Assembly (NCBI GenBank): GCA_031292035.1
Contig: JARLHX010000327.1
Span: 1 to 17,605 of the forward strand
Source: Negativicutes bacterium
GTDB taxonomy: Bacteria; Bacillota_C; Negativicutes; Sporomusales_B; JARLHX01
DNA length: 17,605 nucleotides
Reading direction: 5' to 3'
This document shows positions 1-7,024 of the stretch, piece after piece (positions within the stretch are counted from its first letter, which is position 1; each line of letters starts with the position of its first letter). The position numbers were made by a program, and so were the translations under genes. The notes under the pieces are model-generated. The model saw only the letters and a list, made by a program, of their open reading frames with translations, made no database searches and was not told the DNA's origin.

Positions 1-63
1 GGCAGTCAAAGAACTGTCCACCCCTCCGCTCATGGCTACAACCACGCGGGGTTTAGCCTTCAT
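1..63 (-). CDS. mnmA: tRNA 2-thiouridylase MnmA, N-terminal fragment
   Basis: Only the first 21 codons are in the window; the gene continues beyond base 1. The peptide starts MKAKPRVVVAMSGGVDSS, and SGGVDSS is the ATP-pyrophosphatase P-loop typical of MnmA/TrmU. That enzyme adenylates and thiolates U34 of tRNA Lys, Glu and Gln with sulfur relayed from a cysteine desulfurase. The ATG at 61-63 lies 8 bases after the iscU stop, with GGAAAG about 11 bases upstream. A GTG at 73-75 overlaps the iscU stop (GTGA) and would add four residues, but its ribosome-binding spacing is too short. Position at the end of the iscR-iscS-iscU operon fits its need for IscS sulfur. Other PP-loop enzymes also carry SGGVDS, so the name rests partly on context. 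Confidence 0.85.
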   Translation of the reverse strand, partial: MKAKPRVVVAMSGGVDSSLTA

Positions 64-71
64 GTCGGCGA

Positions 72-446
72 TCACTTTCCTTTTTTCGCGATATAGTCCT
101 TAATGGCCTCGTGCAGCGCGTCGGCCGCCAAATTCGAACAGTGCATCTTTGCGGGCGGCAGGCCGTCCAGCGCCTCAGCCACTGCCTGGTTGGAGATTTT
201 CAGCGCTTCATCCAGCGTTTTGCCTTTGACCATCTCGGTGACCATGCTGCTGGTAGCGATGGCTGCGCCACAGCCGAACGTTTTGAATTTAACATCAGTG
301 ATGATGTCTTTGTCGTCAACTTTTAGGTAAATCCGCATAATATCGCCACATTTGGCGTTGCCTACCTCGCCCACGCCGTTGGCTTCAGTCAGTTCACCCA
401 CATTGCGAGGGTTGGTGAAATGATCCATTACTTTTTCAGTATACAT
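72..446 (-). CDS. iscU: Fe-S cluster assembly scaffold, IscU/NifU N-terminal type
   Basis: Cytosolic scaffold of 124 residues on which IscS-derived sulfur and iron are assembled into [2Fe-2S]/[4Fe-4S] clusters. The three conserved ligand cysteines are visible: C33 in NAKCGD, C59 in FGCGAAIA and C103 in KMHCSNLA, with the Asp after C33 as in the family. The protein is the stand-alone U-domain: no NifU-type central ferredoxin or C-terminal Nfu domain follows. The ATG is preceded by GGGAGAG at 8-base spacing. It sits 25 bases after iscS and just before mnmA, all in one direction. Clostridial annotations often call this protein NifU, but nothing here ties it to nitrogenase. Confidence 0.95.
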   Translation of the reverse strand: MYTEKVMDHFTNPRNVGELTEANGVGEVGNAKCGDIMRIYLKVDDKDIITDVKFKTFGCGAAIATSSMVTEMVKGKTLDEALKISNQAVAEALDGLPPAKMHCSNLAADALHEAIKDYIAKKGK

Positions 447-471
447 TTATTTTCTCTCCCATCATTGCGTA

Positions 472-1680
472 TTAATTTAGATGACACTCGCTGCAGGGGT
501 TGGATACCTGTGTCAGTGAGCTAGGTCCGTAGAGGGGCGACATGGCCCGGAGACGATCGATGATTTCCGGCAAAACGGTGAGGAAGTAGTCTACATCCTC
601 GTCGGTGTTGCCGCGCCCCATGGTGATGCGGAGCGAACCGTGAGCCACCTCGTGGCTGAGTCCCATGGCCAGCAGCACATGCGAGGGATCTAGGGATCCC
701 GAAGTACAGGCCGAACCACTGGAGGCAGCAATGCCTTTCAAATCGAGATTCAGGAGCAGCGATTCTCCCTCTACATAGAGGAAGCTGAAGTTGACACTGC
801 CTGGCAAGCGTTTGGTCGGATGACCGTTCAATTTGACATGAGGAATCTTGGCAGTGATCTCGGTAATGATCTTATCTCTCATCCGGGTAAGACGGGCGAT
901 TTCCTGCTCCAAATCATTTTTGGCGATCTCGCTGGCCTTGCCAAGGGCGACGATGCCTGGAACGTTTTCGGTGCCGGCCCGCATATTTCTTTCATGAGCG
1001 CCGCCGTGCTGAATGGCCTGTACGCGCACACCGCGCCGGATATAGAGAGCACCCACTCCTTTCGGAGCGTTGAATTTGTGGCCGGCGAGGGAAAGAAGAT
1101 CGATATTGTCTTGTTTCACATCAATGGGAACATGTCCGATCGCCTGCACGGCGTCAGTGTGAAAGTAGATGCCTTTTTCCCGGGCGATAGCACCGATTTC
1201 GCCAATGGGCTGAATCGATCCCACCTCGTTGTTGGCGTACATGACACTGATAAGGATAGTTTTATCGGTGATGGCTGCTTTTAGGTCGTCAATTTTCACA
1301 ATACCATATTCATCCACCGGGAGATAAGTAATTTCAAAACCGTGTTTTTTCAGGTAATCACAGGTATGGAGTACGGCATGATGCTCGATGGCGGTAGTAA
1401 TGATGTGGTTCCCCTTTTTACGGTTGGCAAAAGCCACGCCCATAATGGCCAGGTTATCCGACTCGGTGCCGCCGCTGGTAAAGAAGATCTCGTTGGCAGT
1501 CGCCCCTAAGAGTGAGGCCACCTTGTCCCGAGCCTGCTCCACCGCCTTGCGGGCCTCCCGGCCGAAACTGTGGATGCTGGATGCGTTGCCGAATTTCTCA
1601 GTCATATATTCCAGCATCAACGCCGCTACCTCACTGTCAACCGGGGTAGTGGCCGAATGGTCGAAATAAATGCGTTTCAT
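472..1680 (-). CDS. iscS: Cysteine desulfurase IscS/NifS
   Basis: PLP enzyme of 402 residues that takes sulfur from L-cysteine as an enzyme persulfide and passes it to IscU and MnmA. The PLP lysine is K202 in LAGHKFNAPKG, and the catalytic cysteine is C325 in SSGSACTSGS, in the long mobile loop of group I enzymes. The C-terminus ends NPCSECHLN, giving an extra C396-X2-C399 pair seen in some clostridial homologues. I use the ATG at 1678-1680 (MKRIYFDHSATTP), which has AGGAGTG 7 bases upstream. The open frame extends to 1722, but those 14 extra residues overlap the end of iscR and lack homology to family starts. Four bases separate it from the iscR stop. Confidence 0.96.
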   Translation of the reverse strand: MKRIYFDHSATTPVDSEVAALMLEYMTEKFGNASSIHSFGREARKAVEQARDKVASLLGATANEIFFTSGGTESDNLAIMGVAFANRKKGNHIITTAIEHHAVLHTCDYLKKHGFEITYLPVDEYGIVKIDDLKAAITDKTILISVMYANNEVGSIQPIGEIGAIAREKGIYFHTDAVQAIGHVPIDVKQDNIDLLSLAGHKFNAPKGVGALYIRRGVRVQAIQHGGAHERNMRAGTENVPGIVALGKASEIAKNDLEQEIARLTRMRDKIITEITAKIPHVKLNGHPTKRLPGSVNFSFLYVEGESLLLNLDLKGIAASSGSACTSGSLDPSHVLLAMGLSHEVAHGSLRITMGRGNTDEDVDYFLTVLPEIIDRLRAMSPLYGPSSLTQVSNPCSECHLN

Positions 1681-1684
1681 ACTA

Positions 1685-2113
1685 TCACTCCTTGTTTTTT
1701 TCATCACTGCAAAGATCAGCAAGAGAAATGGAATCCAAAACTGTGTTGATACTGTCGCGAACCTTGGCCCAAACCCCCCGGGTTACACAAAAGGTGGCGC
1801 GTTGGCAGTAATCGTTGTCAGGTGCGTCGCTTAAGAGACAATCCACCGGGGCGATCGGCCCTTCCATAATCTTGATGATATCACCCACCGTGATTTGTGT
1901 CGGGTCCTTGGTCAGCGTATAACCGCCCTGAGCGCCACGGACACTTTTGACATAGCCTGATTTTCTGAGGACGCCCATCAGTTGTTCCAGATAGTGTTCG
2001 GAAATACCCTGGCGTTCGGCTACGCTTTTCAGAGATATCGGCCCCTGGCCGTAGTGGAGTGCCAGATCATACATTGCCGAAACGCCGTAGCGTCCTTTGG
2101 TCGATAGTTTCAT
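1685..2113 (-). CDS. iscR: Rrf2-family Fe-S sensing regulator IscR
   Basis: A 142-residue winged-helix regulator of the Rrf2 family. The N-terminus MKLSTKGRYGVSAMYDLALH and the recognition region around residues 28-62 (SLKSVAERQGIS, then VRGAQGGY) are typical. Three cysteines, C92, C103 and C109, lie where IscR binds its [2Fe-2S] cluster. Their spacing (X10 then X5) is wider than the C92-C98-C104 pattern of E. coli IscR. The clustered cysteines argue for IscR rather than the sulfur-metabolism regulator CymR, which occupies the equivalent place beside the desulfurase in Bacillus and lacks them. GGGAGAGG lies 6-7 bases before the ATG. First gene of the iscR-iscS-iscU-mnmA operon, probably autoregulated through the site at 2129-2153. 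Confidence 0.92.
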   Translation of the reverse strand: MKLSTKGRYGVSAMYDLALHYGQGPISLKSVAERQGISEHYLEQLMGVLRKSGYVKSVRGAQGGYTLTKDPTQITVGDIIKIMEGPIAPVDCLLSDAPDNDYCQRATFCVTRGVWAKVRDSINTVLDSISLADLCSDEKNKE

Positions 2114-2128
2114 GACAACCTCTCCCGC

Positions 2129-2153
2129 AATCCCGAGTATTACGATAGGTTTT
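2129..2153 (-). promoter_or_regulatory. Candidate IscR operator upstream of iscR
   Basis: On the minus strand this 25-base segment reads AAAACC, then TATCGTAATA, then CTCGGGATT. Aligned by eye to the E. coli type 1 IscR consensus as I remember it (ATASYYGACTRWWWYAGTCRRSTAT), about 17 of 25 positions agree. It lies immediately downstream of the predicted -10 box, over the expected transcription start, where a bound IscR dimer would block transcription. The assignment is by resemblance and position. Confidence 0.45.
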
Positions 2154-2163
2154 ATTTACTTTA

Positions 2164-2192
2164 AATATAACAAAAAATATTTGGGTTGTCAA
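2164..2192 (-). promoter_or_regulatory. Sigma-A promoter of the iscR operon
   Basis: Minus strand: TTGACA at 2192-2187, a 17-base spacer, then TATATT at 2169-2164. The -35 is a perfect consensus and the -10 has one mismatch. The predicted start is near 2157, about 44 bases ahead of the iscR ATG. An A/T-rich stretch lies upstream of the -35. Confidence 0.85.
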
Positions 2193-2252
2193 AGCCCTAA
2201 ACACAATTATTTTTCGCCAGTATGGCGGTGATTATCCCCTTCCCTAAAATGC

Positions 2253-2286
2253 AAAAACCTGCCATGGCGTGAAGCCGGCAGGCTTT
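2253..2286 (-). terminator. Rho-independent terminator after the STN-domain gene
   Basis: Minus strand: AAAAGCCTGCC, an inner GGC-TTCAC-GCC stem, then GGCAGG and TTTTT. The 6-bp CCTGCC/GGCAGG stem is extended by the inner stem and followed by five T residues. It lies about 20 bases after the stop codon at 2305. Confidence 0.8.
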
Positions 2287-2304
2287 TCAACTACGCAGCT
2301 TACG

Positions 2305-2847
2305 TTATTTCGCCGCAGCAACAGTTACCCGGACGACTTTGCGGCTTTGCGACCATTTAAAACCGTATTTTGACGCCAGCGCATCGAGCACGTCCTTAAG
2401 CGTCCCGCTGAGTTCTTCGGTCACCTCGCCTTTGAGCTGGCCGCGAATCGCAACTTCCATATCAAAAGCCGCCGTTAGGGCTTGCAATGCATCTAGCGGC
2501 ATTACCTTGCTCATTTTGCAGGTGATAGGCGCAGTGGCAGCAAGTTTGCCTGCCGGCCGAAGGACGATCAAATCTTGTTTCACCATCAGTACCAGACGGT
2601 TATCCTTGGCGATTTGGTCGAGTACGCCCCTGAGCGGCGCATTGTCAAAACGATTGGTGATCGAGCCATTGAGTCCGCCGCACAGGATACGGGACACCCC
2701 AGCGTCGTCTGTCAACATGACAACAGCGTCGTCGATATAATAATTGTCAAAACGGGCGATAACCGGCGAATCGATCGCCGCAGCCGCGTTGGCAGCGGCT
2801 GGCAGGAGGCATATCACCATCAGCGCGAACAAGCAGAACTTCTTCAT
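2305..2847 (-). CDS. Exported protein with two STN-like (secretin/TonB short N-terminal) domains
   Basis: A 180-residue protein starting MKKFCLFALMVICLLPAAANA, a clear Sec signal peptide (n-region KK, hydrophobic core, AANA cleavage site near residue 21). The mature part holds two repeats of the STN/secretin N0 pattern. The first covers about residues 32-97 (VLDQIAKDNRLVLMVKQDLIVLRP) and the second about 107-176 (VLDALASKYGFKWSQSRKVVRVT). Each pairs a short strand and helix with a 'not-yet-formed then strand' ending. No secretin barrel or TonB plug follows, so it is a free-standing adaptor-like version. C56 and C110 could form a disulfide. I chose the ATG at 2845-2847 because GGGAGG lies 6 bases upstream; the frame is open further upstream but that region has no ribosome-binding site or signal. 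Partner unknown. Such a fold suggests a periplasmic role in a two-membrane cell. Confidence 0.72.
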   Translation of the reverse strand: MKKFCLFALMVICLLPAAANAAAAIDSPVIARFDNYYIDDAVVMLTDDAGVSRILCGGLNGSITNRFDNAPLRGVLDQIAKDNRLVLMVKQDLIVLRPAGKLAATAPITCKMSKVMPLDALQALTAAFDMEVAIRGQLKGEVTEELSGTLKDVLDALASKYGFKWSQSRKVVRVTVAAAK

Positions 2848-2872
2848 GACCATCCTCCCGCTTTCTACAAAT

Positions 2873-2885
2873 GGAATAATATTCC
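2873..2885. repeat. Short perfect inverted repeat upstream of the STN-domain gene
   Basis: GGAATAATATTCC reads as GGAATA-A-TATTCC, a 13-bp palindrome, 26 bases before the start at 2847. It lies in an A/T-rich leader where I find no clear promoter of good spacing. It may be an operator or chance. Confidence 0.35.
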
Positions 2886-2960
2886 TATTTCGCGATATTT
2901 GTTGCGTATTCCTGTTTCCTCTGGGGCGTGTCCTAAAAATTATGCAAATGCTTTGGGGGG

Positions 2961-4121
2961 TTATAAGTGCTGACACTGGTCTGAGGGCCGCAGCCAAATA
3001 GCGCTGATCACTGCCGCCGCGAGACCGGTAGCCCCTACCGCCCAAAAGCCCCAATCAAGCCCCACCGACCCGGCCAAGAGCCCGACCAGCACCGGCCCGA
3101 CGAACATGCCGACACTATAGATTGCCTGCAGATATCCCATCGCGGTGGCGCGTTTGTTTTCAGCAACAGGGTTGATTCCATATTCCATCAGCAGAGAAAA
3201 TGCCAAGCCCCAGCCGAGGCCGGCGGCGATCTGCGAAAGATAGAGAGTGGCCATAGACGTAGCAAATGGCACGGCTGCCGCTGCACCGGCCATAATGGTG
3301 AAACCAGTGATGACGGCCCGTCTCGACCCCAGCCAGGTGGCGATCCGGCCGCTGAGAACAGAGAAACACACCCCTGGCAGCATAAACAAAGTGGGCAGCA
3401 AGCCGAGTTGAAAATTGTCGGCGCCGATAGCCCGGGCGGCGATCGGGATAAAACCATAGATGGTGCCATAGGTTACCAACTGCAGAATGAGTGCCAGCAG
3501 CGAAGCCAGAAGCAAACTGCCGTCCTTGCCCACCTCCAGCAAGTCGGTTACCCGGAGGGTCTCGCGCCGCATCTGCCGGTTGTCGGCGACCGCGAAACTA
3601 AAAACCAAACCCACTACACCGCCGACCGTCGCCAGGAGAAAGGTGACCTCATCGCCGAACCGATAGGCCAGCCAGCCGCCAAGCAGTGTACCGATCATCT
3701 GTCCCGCGACAGAGATGGCGTTGACAATGCCCATCGCCTTGGCAGAATCGACAGGAGGGTAATAGCTGACATAGAGTACAGTATGAACCACCCAGGCAGT
3801 AGCCGCTATTCCGGCGACGGCGCGAAAAAACAGCAGCGGCACTACTCCGGGGATCAGCCACATCCCTGCACCGCTGAGCACACACAATACCAGTCCGAAA
3901 GAAATGAAAATCTTGCGTCTGTTGAATTTATCGGCCATAATCCCAAGGGGAAGCCGCAGCAGCACCTGCATCAAGCCATACGAACCGGCAATCACGCCGA
4001 TCATTTCATAAGAAGCCCCAAGATCCCGGGCATAAGTGGGCAATATCGGCAAATAGGCAAATAGGGAAAACCAGCAGCACCCTACCGCCATCGCTAAATA
4101 CACTTTTCTGCGAATATCCAT
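2961..4121 (-). CDS. Major facilitator superfamily transporter
   Basis: A 386-residue integral membrane protein with about 12 hydrophobic segments in two halves. The loop between TM2 and TM3 carries MFS motif A in the form GIMADKFNRRKIF. The N-terminus (RRKVYLAMAVGCCWFSLFAYLPILP) and the length fit drug/proton antiporter-like or sugar-efflux-like MFS carriers, but no feature fixes the substrate. I start at the ATG at 4119-4121, with AGGGGG 6 bases upstream. An in-frame ATG two codons earlier abuts that sequence, and a TTG at 4145 would add eight residues. It follows the YaiI-family gene by 46 bases and precedes the STN-domain gene, so the three could share a transcript. A link in function is not evident. 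Confidence 0.88.
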   Translation of the reverse strand: MDIRRKVYLAMAVGCCWFSLFAYLPILPTYARDLGASYEMIGVIAGSYGLMQVLLRLPLGIMADKFNRRKIFISFGLVLCVLSGAGMWLIPGVVPLLFFRAVAGIAATAWVVHTVLYVSYYPPVDSAKAMGIVNAISVAGQMIGTLLGGWLAYRFGDEVTFLLATVGGVVGLVFSFAVADNRQMRRETLRVTDLLEVGKDGSLLLASLLALILQLVTYGTIYGFIPIAARAIGADNFQLGLLPTLFMLPGVCFSVLSGRIATWLGSRRAVITGFTIMAGAAAAVPFATSMATLYLSQIAAGLGWGLAFSLLMEYGINPVAENKRATAMGYLQAIYSVGMFVGPVLVGLLAGSVGLDWGFWAVGATGLAAAVISAIWLRPSDQCQHL

Positions 4122-4167
4122 AGCCATCCCCCTGACCGAAATCAACCTTGCCGCCTCTCAAAACATG

Positions 4168-4623
4168 TTATGGTCTGAGTTCGGCACCTGTCGCCCGGTC
4201 CAGCATACGTTCCAGACCGGCTCCAAACCTCCGGTCATCATCGCCGGTCCGCTTTTTCGGTCCCTTGGTCTGGCCACCGCCACGCCGCAATTTAGCTTTG
4301 ACTTCCCGCTCCTCAAGCAGGAACTCAATGTTGTCCTGCCGATATTCCCGGCCCGAAGGACCGAGGCAAAACGCCTTTTTGCCGAGCACAAGGGCAGCCA
4401 AGCCCCAATCCTGGGTAATGACCACATCACCGGCCTCAGTCAGATTGATTACCTTCAGATCGGCTTCCTGGGAATCGCACCCCACCACCACATGATGATC
4501 AGACATAATATTATGATTGAAGCTGGCCACCGTCCATACTTGCACCGCATAACGGCGACCGGCAGACAAGCAGATTTCAAGAACAGGTTTCGGACAGGCG
4601 TCCGCATCAACCAGAATCTTCAT
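4168..4623 (-). CDS. YaiI/YqxD-family (UPF0178, DUF188) PIN-like protein
   Basis: A 151-residue protein that opens [14 protein letters not shown], the hallmark DADACP of the YaiI/YqxD family. Further family features are [13 protein letters not shown] near the middle and the basic C-terminal segment [22 protein letters not shown]. The family has a PIN-like nuclease fold with conserved acidic residues, but its biochemical role is not settled, so nuclease activity is only an inference. The ATG at 4621-4623 is preceded by GGAAGGAAG at 7-base spacing. Its upstream region is shared with the divergent gene at 4796. No strong minus-strand promoter is visible there. Confidence 0.9.
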   Translation of the reverse strand: MKILVDADACPKPVLEICLSAGRRYAVQVWTVASFNHNIMSDHHVVVGCDSQEADLKVINLTEAGDVVITQDWGLAALVLGKKAFCLGPSGREYRQDNIEFLLEEREVKAKLRRGGGQTKGPKKRTGDDDRRFGAGLERMLDRATGAELRP

Positions 4624-4727
4624 CCAATCTTCCTTCCCCTTTTGGTTCTATCTTCTTTAAATTTCGCCTGCAAGCAGTGGATGACCTCCCTTTGTCCAAC
4701 TTTTTTCCACCCGTGCCGCCGATTTGA

Positions 4728-4756
4728 TTGTGATCGATGACAGATTACGGTACAAT
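4728..4756 (+). promoter_or_regulatory. Sigma-A promoter of the small acidic protein gene
   Basis: Plus strand: TTGTGA at 4728-4733, a 17-base spacer, then TACAAT at 4751-4756. The -10 has one mismatch and the -35 keeps TTG and the final A. The predicted start is near 4763, leaving a leader of about 33 bases before the ATG at 4796. Confidence 0.7.
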
Positions 4757-4795
4757 AGGAAGATAACAAGCAGCCTGAACTTGGGAGATGATGAC

Positions 4796-5113
4796 ATGAG
4801 CGACGACAATCTCCTCGCCTTCTACGAGGACCTTGGTTTTGAAATGATCGACATAGAAGATGATCTTAGTGCCCTGTCGTTTGACCTTGACCAATCGGGA
4901 AACTACGCTCTGGTAACCAACGAAGAAGGCTCGATGCCGGAATCACTGCGTGAGATTATTTTATTTGCCTGCTATACTCCGGAGGGCTCCTTTCTCTGGA
5001 GCACCAGCTTTAGAAACTCTTATCTCTTTAAGGAAGCGTGGGATACCGGCGCCACACCGGAGGAAAAACTTGTCGCCATCCAAAAGCACCGCGACGACAA
5101 GCTGTATTATTAG
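4796..5113 (+). CDS. Small acidic protein of unknown function
   Basis: A 105-residue protein that I do not recognise. It starts MSDDNLLAFYEDLGFEMIDIEDD and is rich in Asp and Glu in its first third. No signal peptide, membrane segment or metal motif is visible; a single Cys lies in LFACYTPEGSF. Alternating hydrophobic residues (SALSFDLD, YALVTNEEG, EIILFACYT, SFLWSTSF) suggest a small beta-rich fold with a helical C-terminus. I use the ATG at 4796 because GGGAG lies 8 bases upstream and the promoter at 4728-4756 precedes it. The frame is open back to 4724, but that part overlaps the promoter. It is the only plus-strand gene in the window, and promoter, ribosome-binding site and terminator together make it convincing as a single-gene unit. 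Confidence 0.8.
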   Translation: MSDDNLLAFYEDLGFEMIDIEDDLSALSFDLDQSGNYALVTNEEGSMPESLREIILFACYTPEGSFLWSTSFRNSYLFKEAWDTGATPEEKLVAIQKHRDDKLYY

Positions 5114-5163
5114 CAAATCCTCTGTTAACTAGGGCTGAATACCGCTGAATTGAGCGTAACGCC

Positions 5164-5192
5164 AAAAGCCGCCTGTCGATCAGGCGGCTTTT
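5164..5192. terminator. Bidirectional terminator between convergent genes
   Basis: A perfect 12-bp stem, AAAAGCCGCCTG at 5164-5175 and CAGGCGGCTTTT at 5181-5192, with a 5-base loop. The A-run and T-run flank the stem on both sides, so it can terminate the plus-strand gene ending at 5113 and the minus-strand HD-GYP gene ending at 5220. Confidence 0.9.
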
Positions 5193-5219
5193 CGTTTGTA
5201 TTATTCTGCATGTTGCAGC

Positions 5220-6287
5220 TCAGTTGTCCACAATAGACTCAATACTCAAATCCGTTCTTTCCCGCAAATCAATCGTTTCCCCATCCCAAGCCAGCAACTT
5301 CGGCCGATCCATTCTATCCTTGTCAATGAAAACAACCTCGCAAATGGAGCCGTCTGATAGTTTGACGTTGCTTCCCAGGAGGGACAGCATCATATTATCC
5401 ATAAATGTCCGGCAGATATGCTGCGACAATTTGCCGCTCATTGAGTCGGAAAATTCCTGCAGCACAGAAAAGGGAGTGACTGCCGTTTGATAGACGCGCT
5501 TTGAGGTCATGGCATCCAGTACGTCGGCGACCGCGACAATATTCGCATAAACGGAGATTGCGCCTCCATCCAGCTGTTCCGGGTAGCCGCTGCCATCCAG
5601 TCGTTCGTGATGCTGCTGGGCCGCGAGCAACACTGCTTCCGACATTTTCCCGGTCCTTTTCAATATTTCGTAGCCGAGAATTGTATGCCTCTGCATGACA
5701 GCCATTTCGGCCCGCGTAAATCGGCCGGGCTTATTTAAGATCTCAAGGGGAATCTGGGTCTTACCAGTATCATGGAGCAATCCGGCAAGGACCAGATTAT
5801 CCACCGGCTGCCCCTTCAGCCCCACCCACTTGGCGATGATACCGGCAGTCACCCCGACATTAACCGAATGGCTGAAGGTATAGTCATCCATATCACGGAT
5901 ACGCAGCAGTTGGCTGGTTACGACAGGCGAGTCGACCAATGAATCGACGCATTGCCCTGCCAGCTCGGTGAGCTGATCTACAGGCACTTCTTTAAGATAG
6001 CGAATTTTATCAAACGCCTCTTTTAATGCGCCAACGATTTCAGCGTGCTTGGCGACAAAAACTTCATTCTTCGATAGTCTTCGTTTGACCGTCTCCATCC
6101 GGGTAGGCGCTACATCTTTAATGTATATCGCTGTGACGCCCCAGCCGATCAGCCGCTGAATCAGCGTATCGGTCAATACTGCGTTTTCGTCAAGGATAAC
6201 AATACCGCTATCAGACAAAATGGACTTGCCGACAACCATCCCCGACTGCAACGCTCTCACCGGAGTATTTTTAACTTGATACGACAT
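5220..6287 (-). CDS. HD-GYP domain phosphodiesterase (probable c-di-GMP hydrolase)
   Basis: A 355-residue cytosolic protein. Residues 1-60 match the N-terminal segment common in Firmicutes HD-GYP proteins (LQSGMVVGKSILSDSGIVIL, LIQRLIGWGVTAIYI). The HD-GYP domain spans about 130-305 with its metal and signature residues present: H140, H172-D173 with K176 (LLHDTGK), H201, H226-H227, DGSGYP at 231-236 and D255 in VAVADVLDAMTS. The full set argues for an active phosphodiesterase degrading cyclic di-GMP, though the substrate is a family inference. A C-terminal stretch of about 50 residues may form a small beta domain. No transmembrane, receiver or PAS domain is present. GAGGGCGG lies 7-8 bases before the ATG. 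It is a single-gene unit; I found no well-spaced promoter in the 200 bases upstream. Confidence 0.93.
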   Translation of the reverse strand: MSYQVKNTPVRALQSGMVVGKSILSDSGIVILDENAVLTDTLIQRLIGWGVTAIYIKDVAPTRMETVKRRLSKNEVFVAKHAEIVGALKEAFDKIRYLKEVPVDQLTELAGQCVDSLVDSPVVTSQLLRIRDMDDYTFSHSVNVGVTAGIIAKWVGLKGQPVDNLVLAGLLHDTGKTQIPLEILNKPGRFTRAEMAVMQRHTILGYEILKRTGKMSEAVLLAAQQHHERLDGSGYPEQLDGGAISVYANIVAVADVLDAMTSKRVYQTAVTPFSVLQEFSDSMSGKLSQHICRTFMDNMMLSLLGSNVKLSDGSICEVVFIDKDRMDRPKLLAWDGETIDLRERTDLSIESIVDN

Positions 6288-6473
6288 CTGGCACCGCCCT
6301 CATATGCAGTGATCAAAAAAATAGCGATAATTTGAATTGGCAGCTGTATCTACGAAGATCATTTCTGGCCCGCGACAGCTTTTTCCAGTCAACAAATTAC
6401 TTCGACAAATTATTGTAACATCCTTCCTCTGGACAAACGGCTTCCTGGATACCGGGTTCATCACCAGAAACGC

Positions 6474-6493
6474 CGGCTGAGCTTACTCAGCCG
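6474..6493 (-). terminator. Hairpin over the ridA stop codon, possible weak terminator
   Basis: Perfect 8-bp stem CGGCTGAG/CTCAGCCG with a 4-base loop. The ridA stop codon lies inside it. Only three T residues follow on the minus strand (GGCGTTTCTGG), so it may instead protect the mRNA end or terminate inefficiently. Confidence 0.45.
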
Positions 6494-6867
6494 CGTTTGG
6501 CAATCATTTCGATTTCGACTTGGGCGCCGCGGGGCAGACCAGCGACGGCCACGGTGGAGCGGGCCGGATAAGGTTCGTCGAACATGGTGGCATAGACTGC
6601 GTTCATCGCGGCAAAATCGCCCATATTGGTCAGAAACACGTTGACTTTTACTACATCATCCGGTGTCAGACCAACGGCGGTGAGAACATTGAATAGATTC
6701 TCGAAGCACTGCAGGGTCTGGGCGCCGATATCACCGTCAACCATTTTTCCGGAATCCGGGTCAAACGGAGTTTGCCCTGACAAGTAAACCAAATCACCGG
6801 CCTCCACAGCTTGAGAATATGGTCCGACAGTGACGGCTCCCGGGGCGGAAAATACCTTTCGCGTCAT
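6487..6867 (-). CDS. ridA: RidA-family enamine/imine deaminase
   Basis: A 126-residue protein of full family length (YjgF/YER057c/UK114). RidA hydrolyses reactive enamines and imines, such as 2-aminoacrylate made by PLP dehydratases, to keto acids and ammonia. Landmarks are GPYSQAV at 16-22, YLSGQTP near 28-34, FLTNMGDFAAMN near 78-89 and YPARSTVAVAGLPRGAQVEIE at 100-120. R103 binds the substrate carboxylate in characterised members, and the glutamates of VEIE complete the site. GGAGGT lies 8 bases before the ATG. It stands alone, behind the SDR gene terminator at 6974-7010. The threonine aldolase nearby is also a PLP enzyme, but no shared transcript links them. Confidence 0.92.
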   Translation of the reverse strand: MTRKVFSAPGAVTVGPYSQAVEAGDLVYLSGQTPFDPDSGKMVDGDIGAQTLQCFENLFNVLTAVGLTPDDVVKVNVFLTNMGDFAAMNAVYATMFDEPYPARSTVAVAGLPRGAQVEIEMIAKRG

Positions 6868-6973
6868 ACTACACGACCTCCATTATTTTCTTTTTTAGCT
6901 TAACTTCACTCTTTTTGCCGCGAATCCCTTTTTCGGTCTTAGGCGGCGGCCTATTACGCTGCGTACCCTGTAC

Positions 6974-7010
6974 AAAAAAGACCCGGTCCTACGTCCTAGG
7001 CCGGGCCTTT
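6974..7010 (-). terminator. Rho-independent terminator after the SDR gene
   Basis: Minus strand: AAAGGCCCGG (7010-7001), a 14-base loop, then CCGGGTCTTT with one G-U pair and a run of six T residues ending at 6974. It lies 15 bases after the SDR stop codon. Confidence 0.85.
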
Positions 7011-7024
7011 ATCAATAATAAAAA

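Noticed and set aside
1681..1722. N-terminal extension of IscS (14 residues)
   Set aside because: It overlaps the iscR 3' end, whereas the ATG at 1680 has a well-placed AGGAGTG and matches the family start.
2848..3054. N-terminal extension of the STN-domain protein (69 residues)
   Set aside because: It would bury the signal peptide in the chain and overlap the MFS gene end; GGGAGG before the ATG at 2847 sets the start.
3408..4064. A 218-codon open frame on the plus strand
   Set aside because: It lies wholly antisense to the MFS gene, has no ribosome-binding site, and its composition (Gln/His/Arg-rich, low complexity) is that of a reversed membrane-protein frame.
4165..4740. A 191-codon plus-strand open frame
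   Set aside because: It is antisense to the YaiI-family gene, which has the DADACP signature and a proper ribosome-binding site, and it runs into the promoter of the gene at 4796.
6288..6486. Search for a promoter or riboswitch upstream of the HD-GYP gene (such as a c-di-GMP riboswitch)
   Set aside because: A TTGACT is present near 6387-6392 but no -10 lies at 16-18 bases, and I could not recognise a GEMM-type core.
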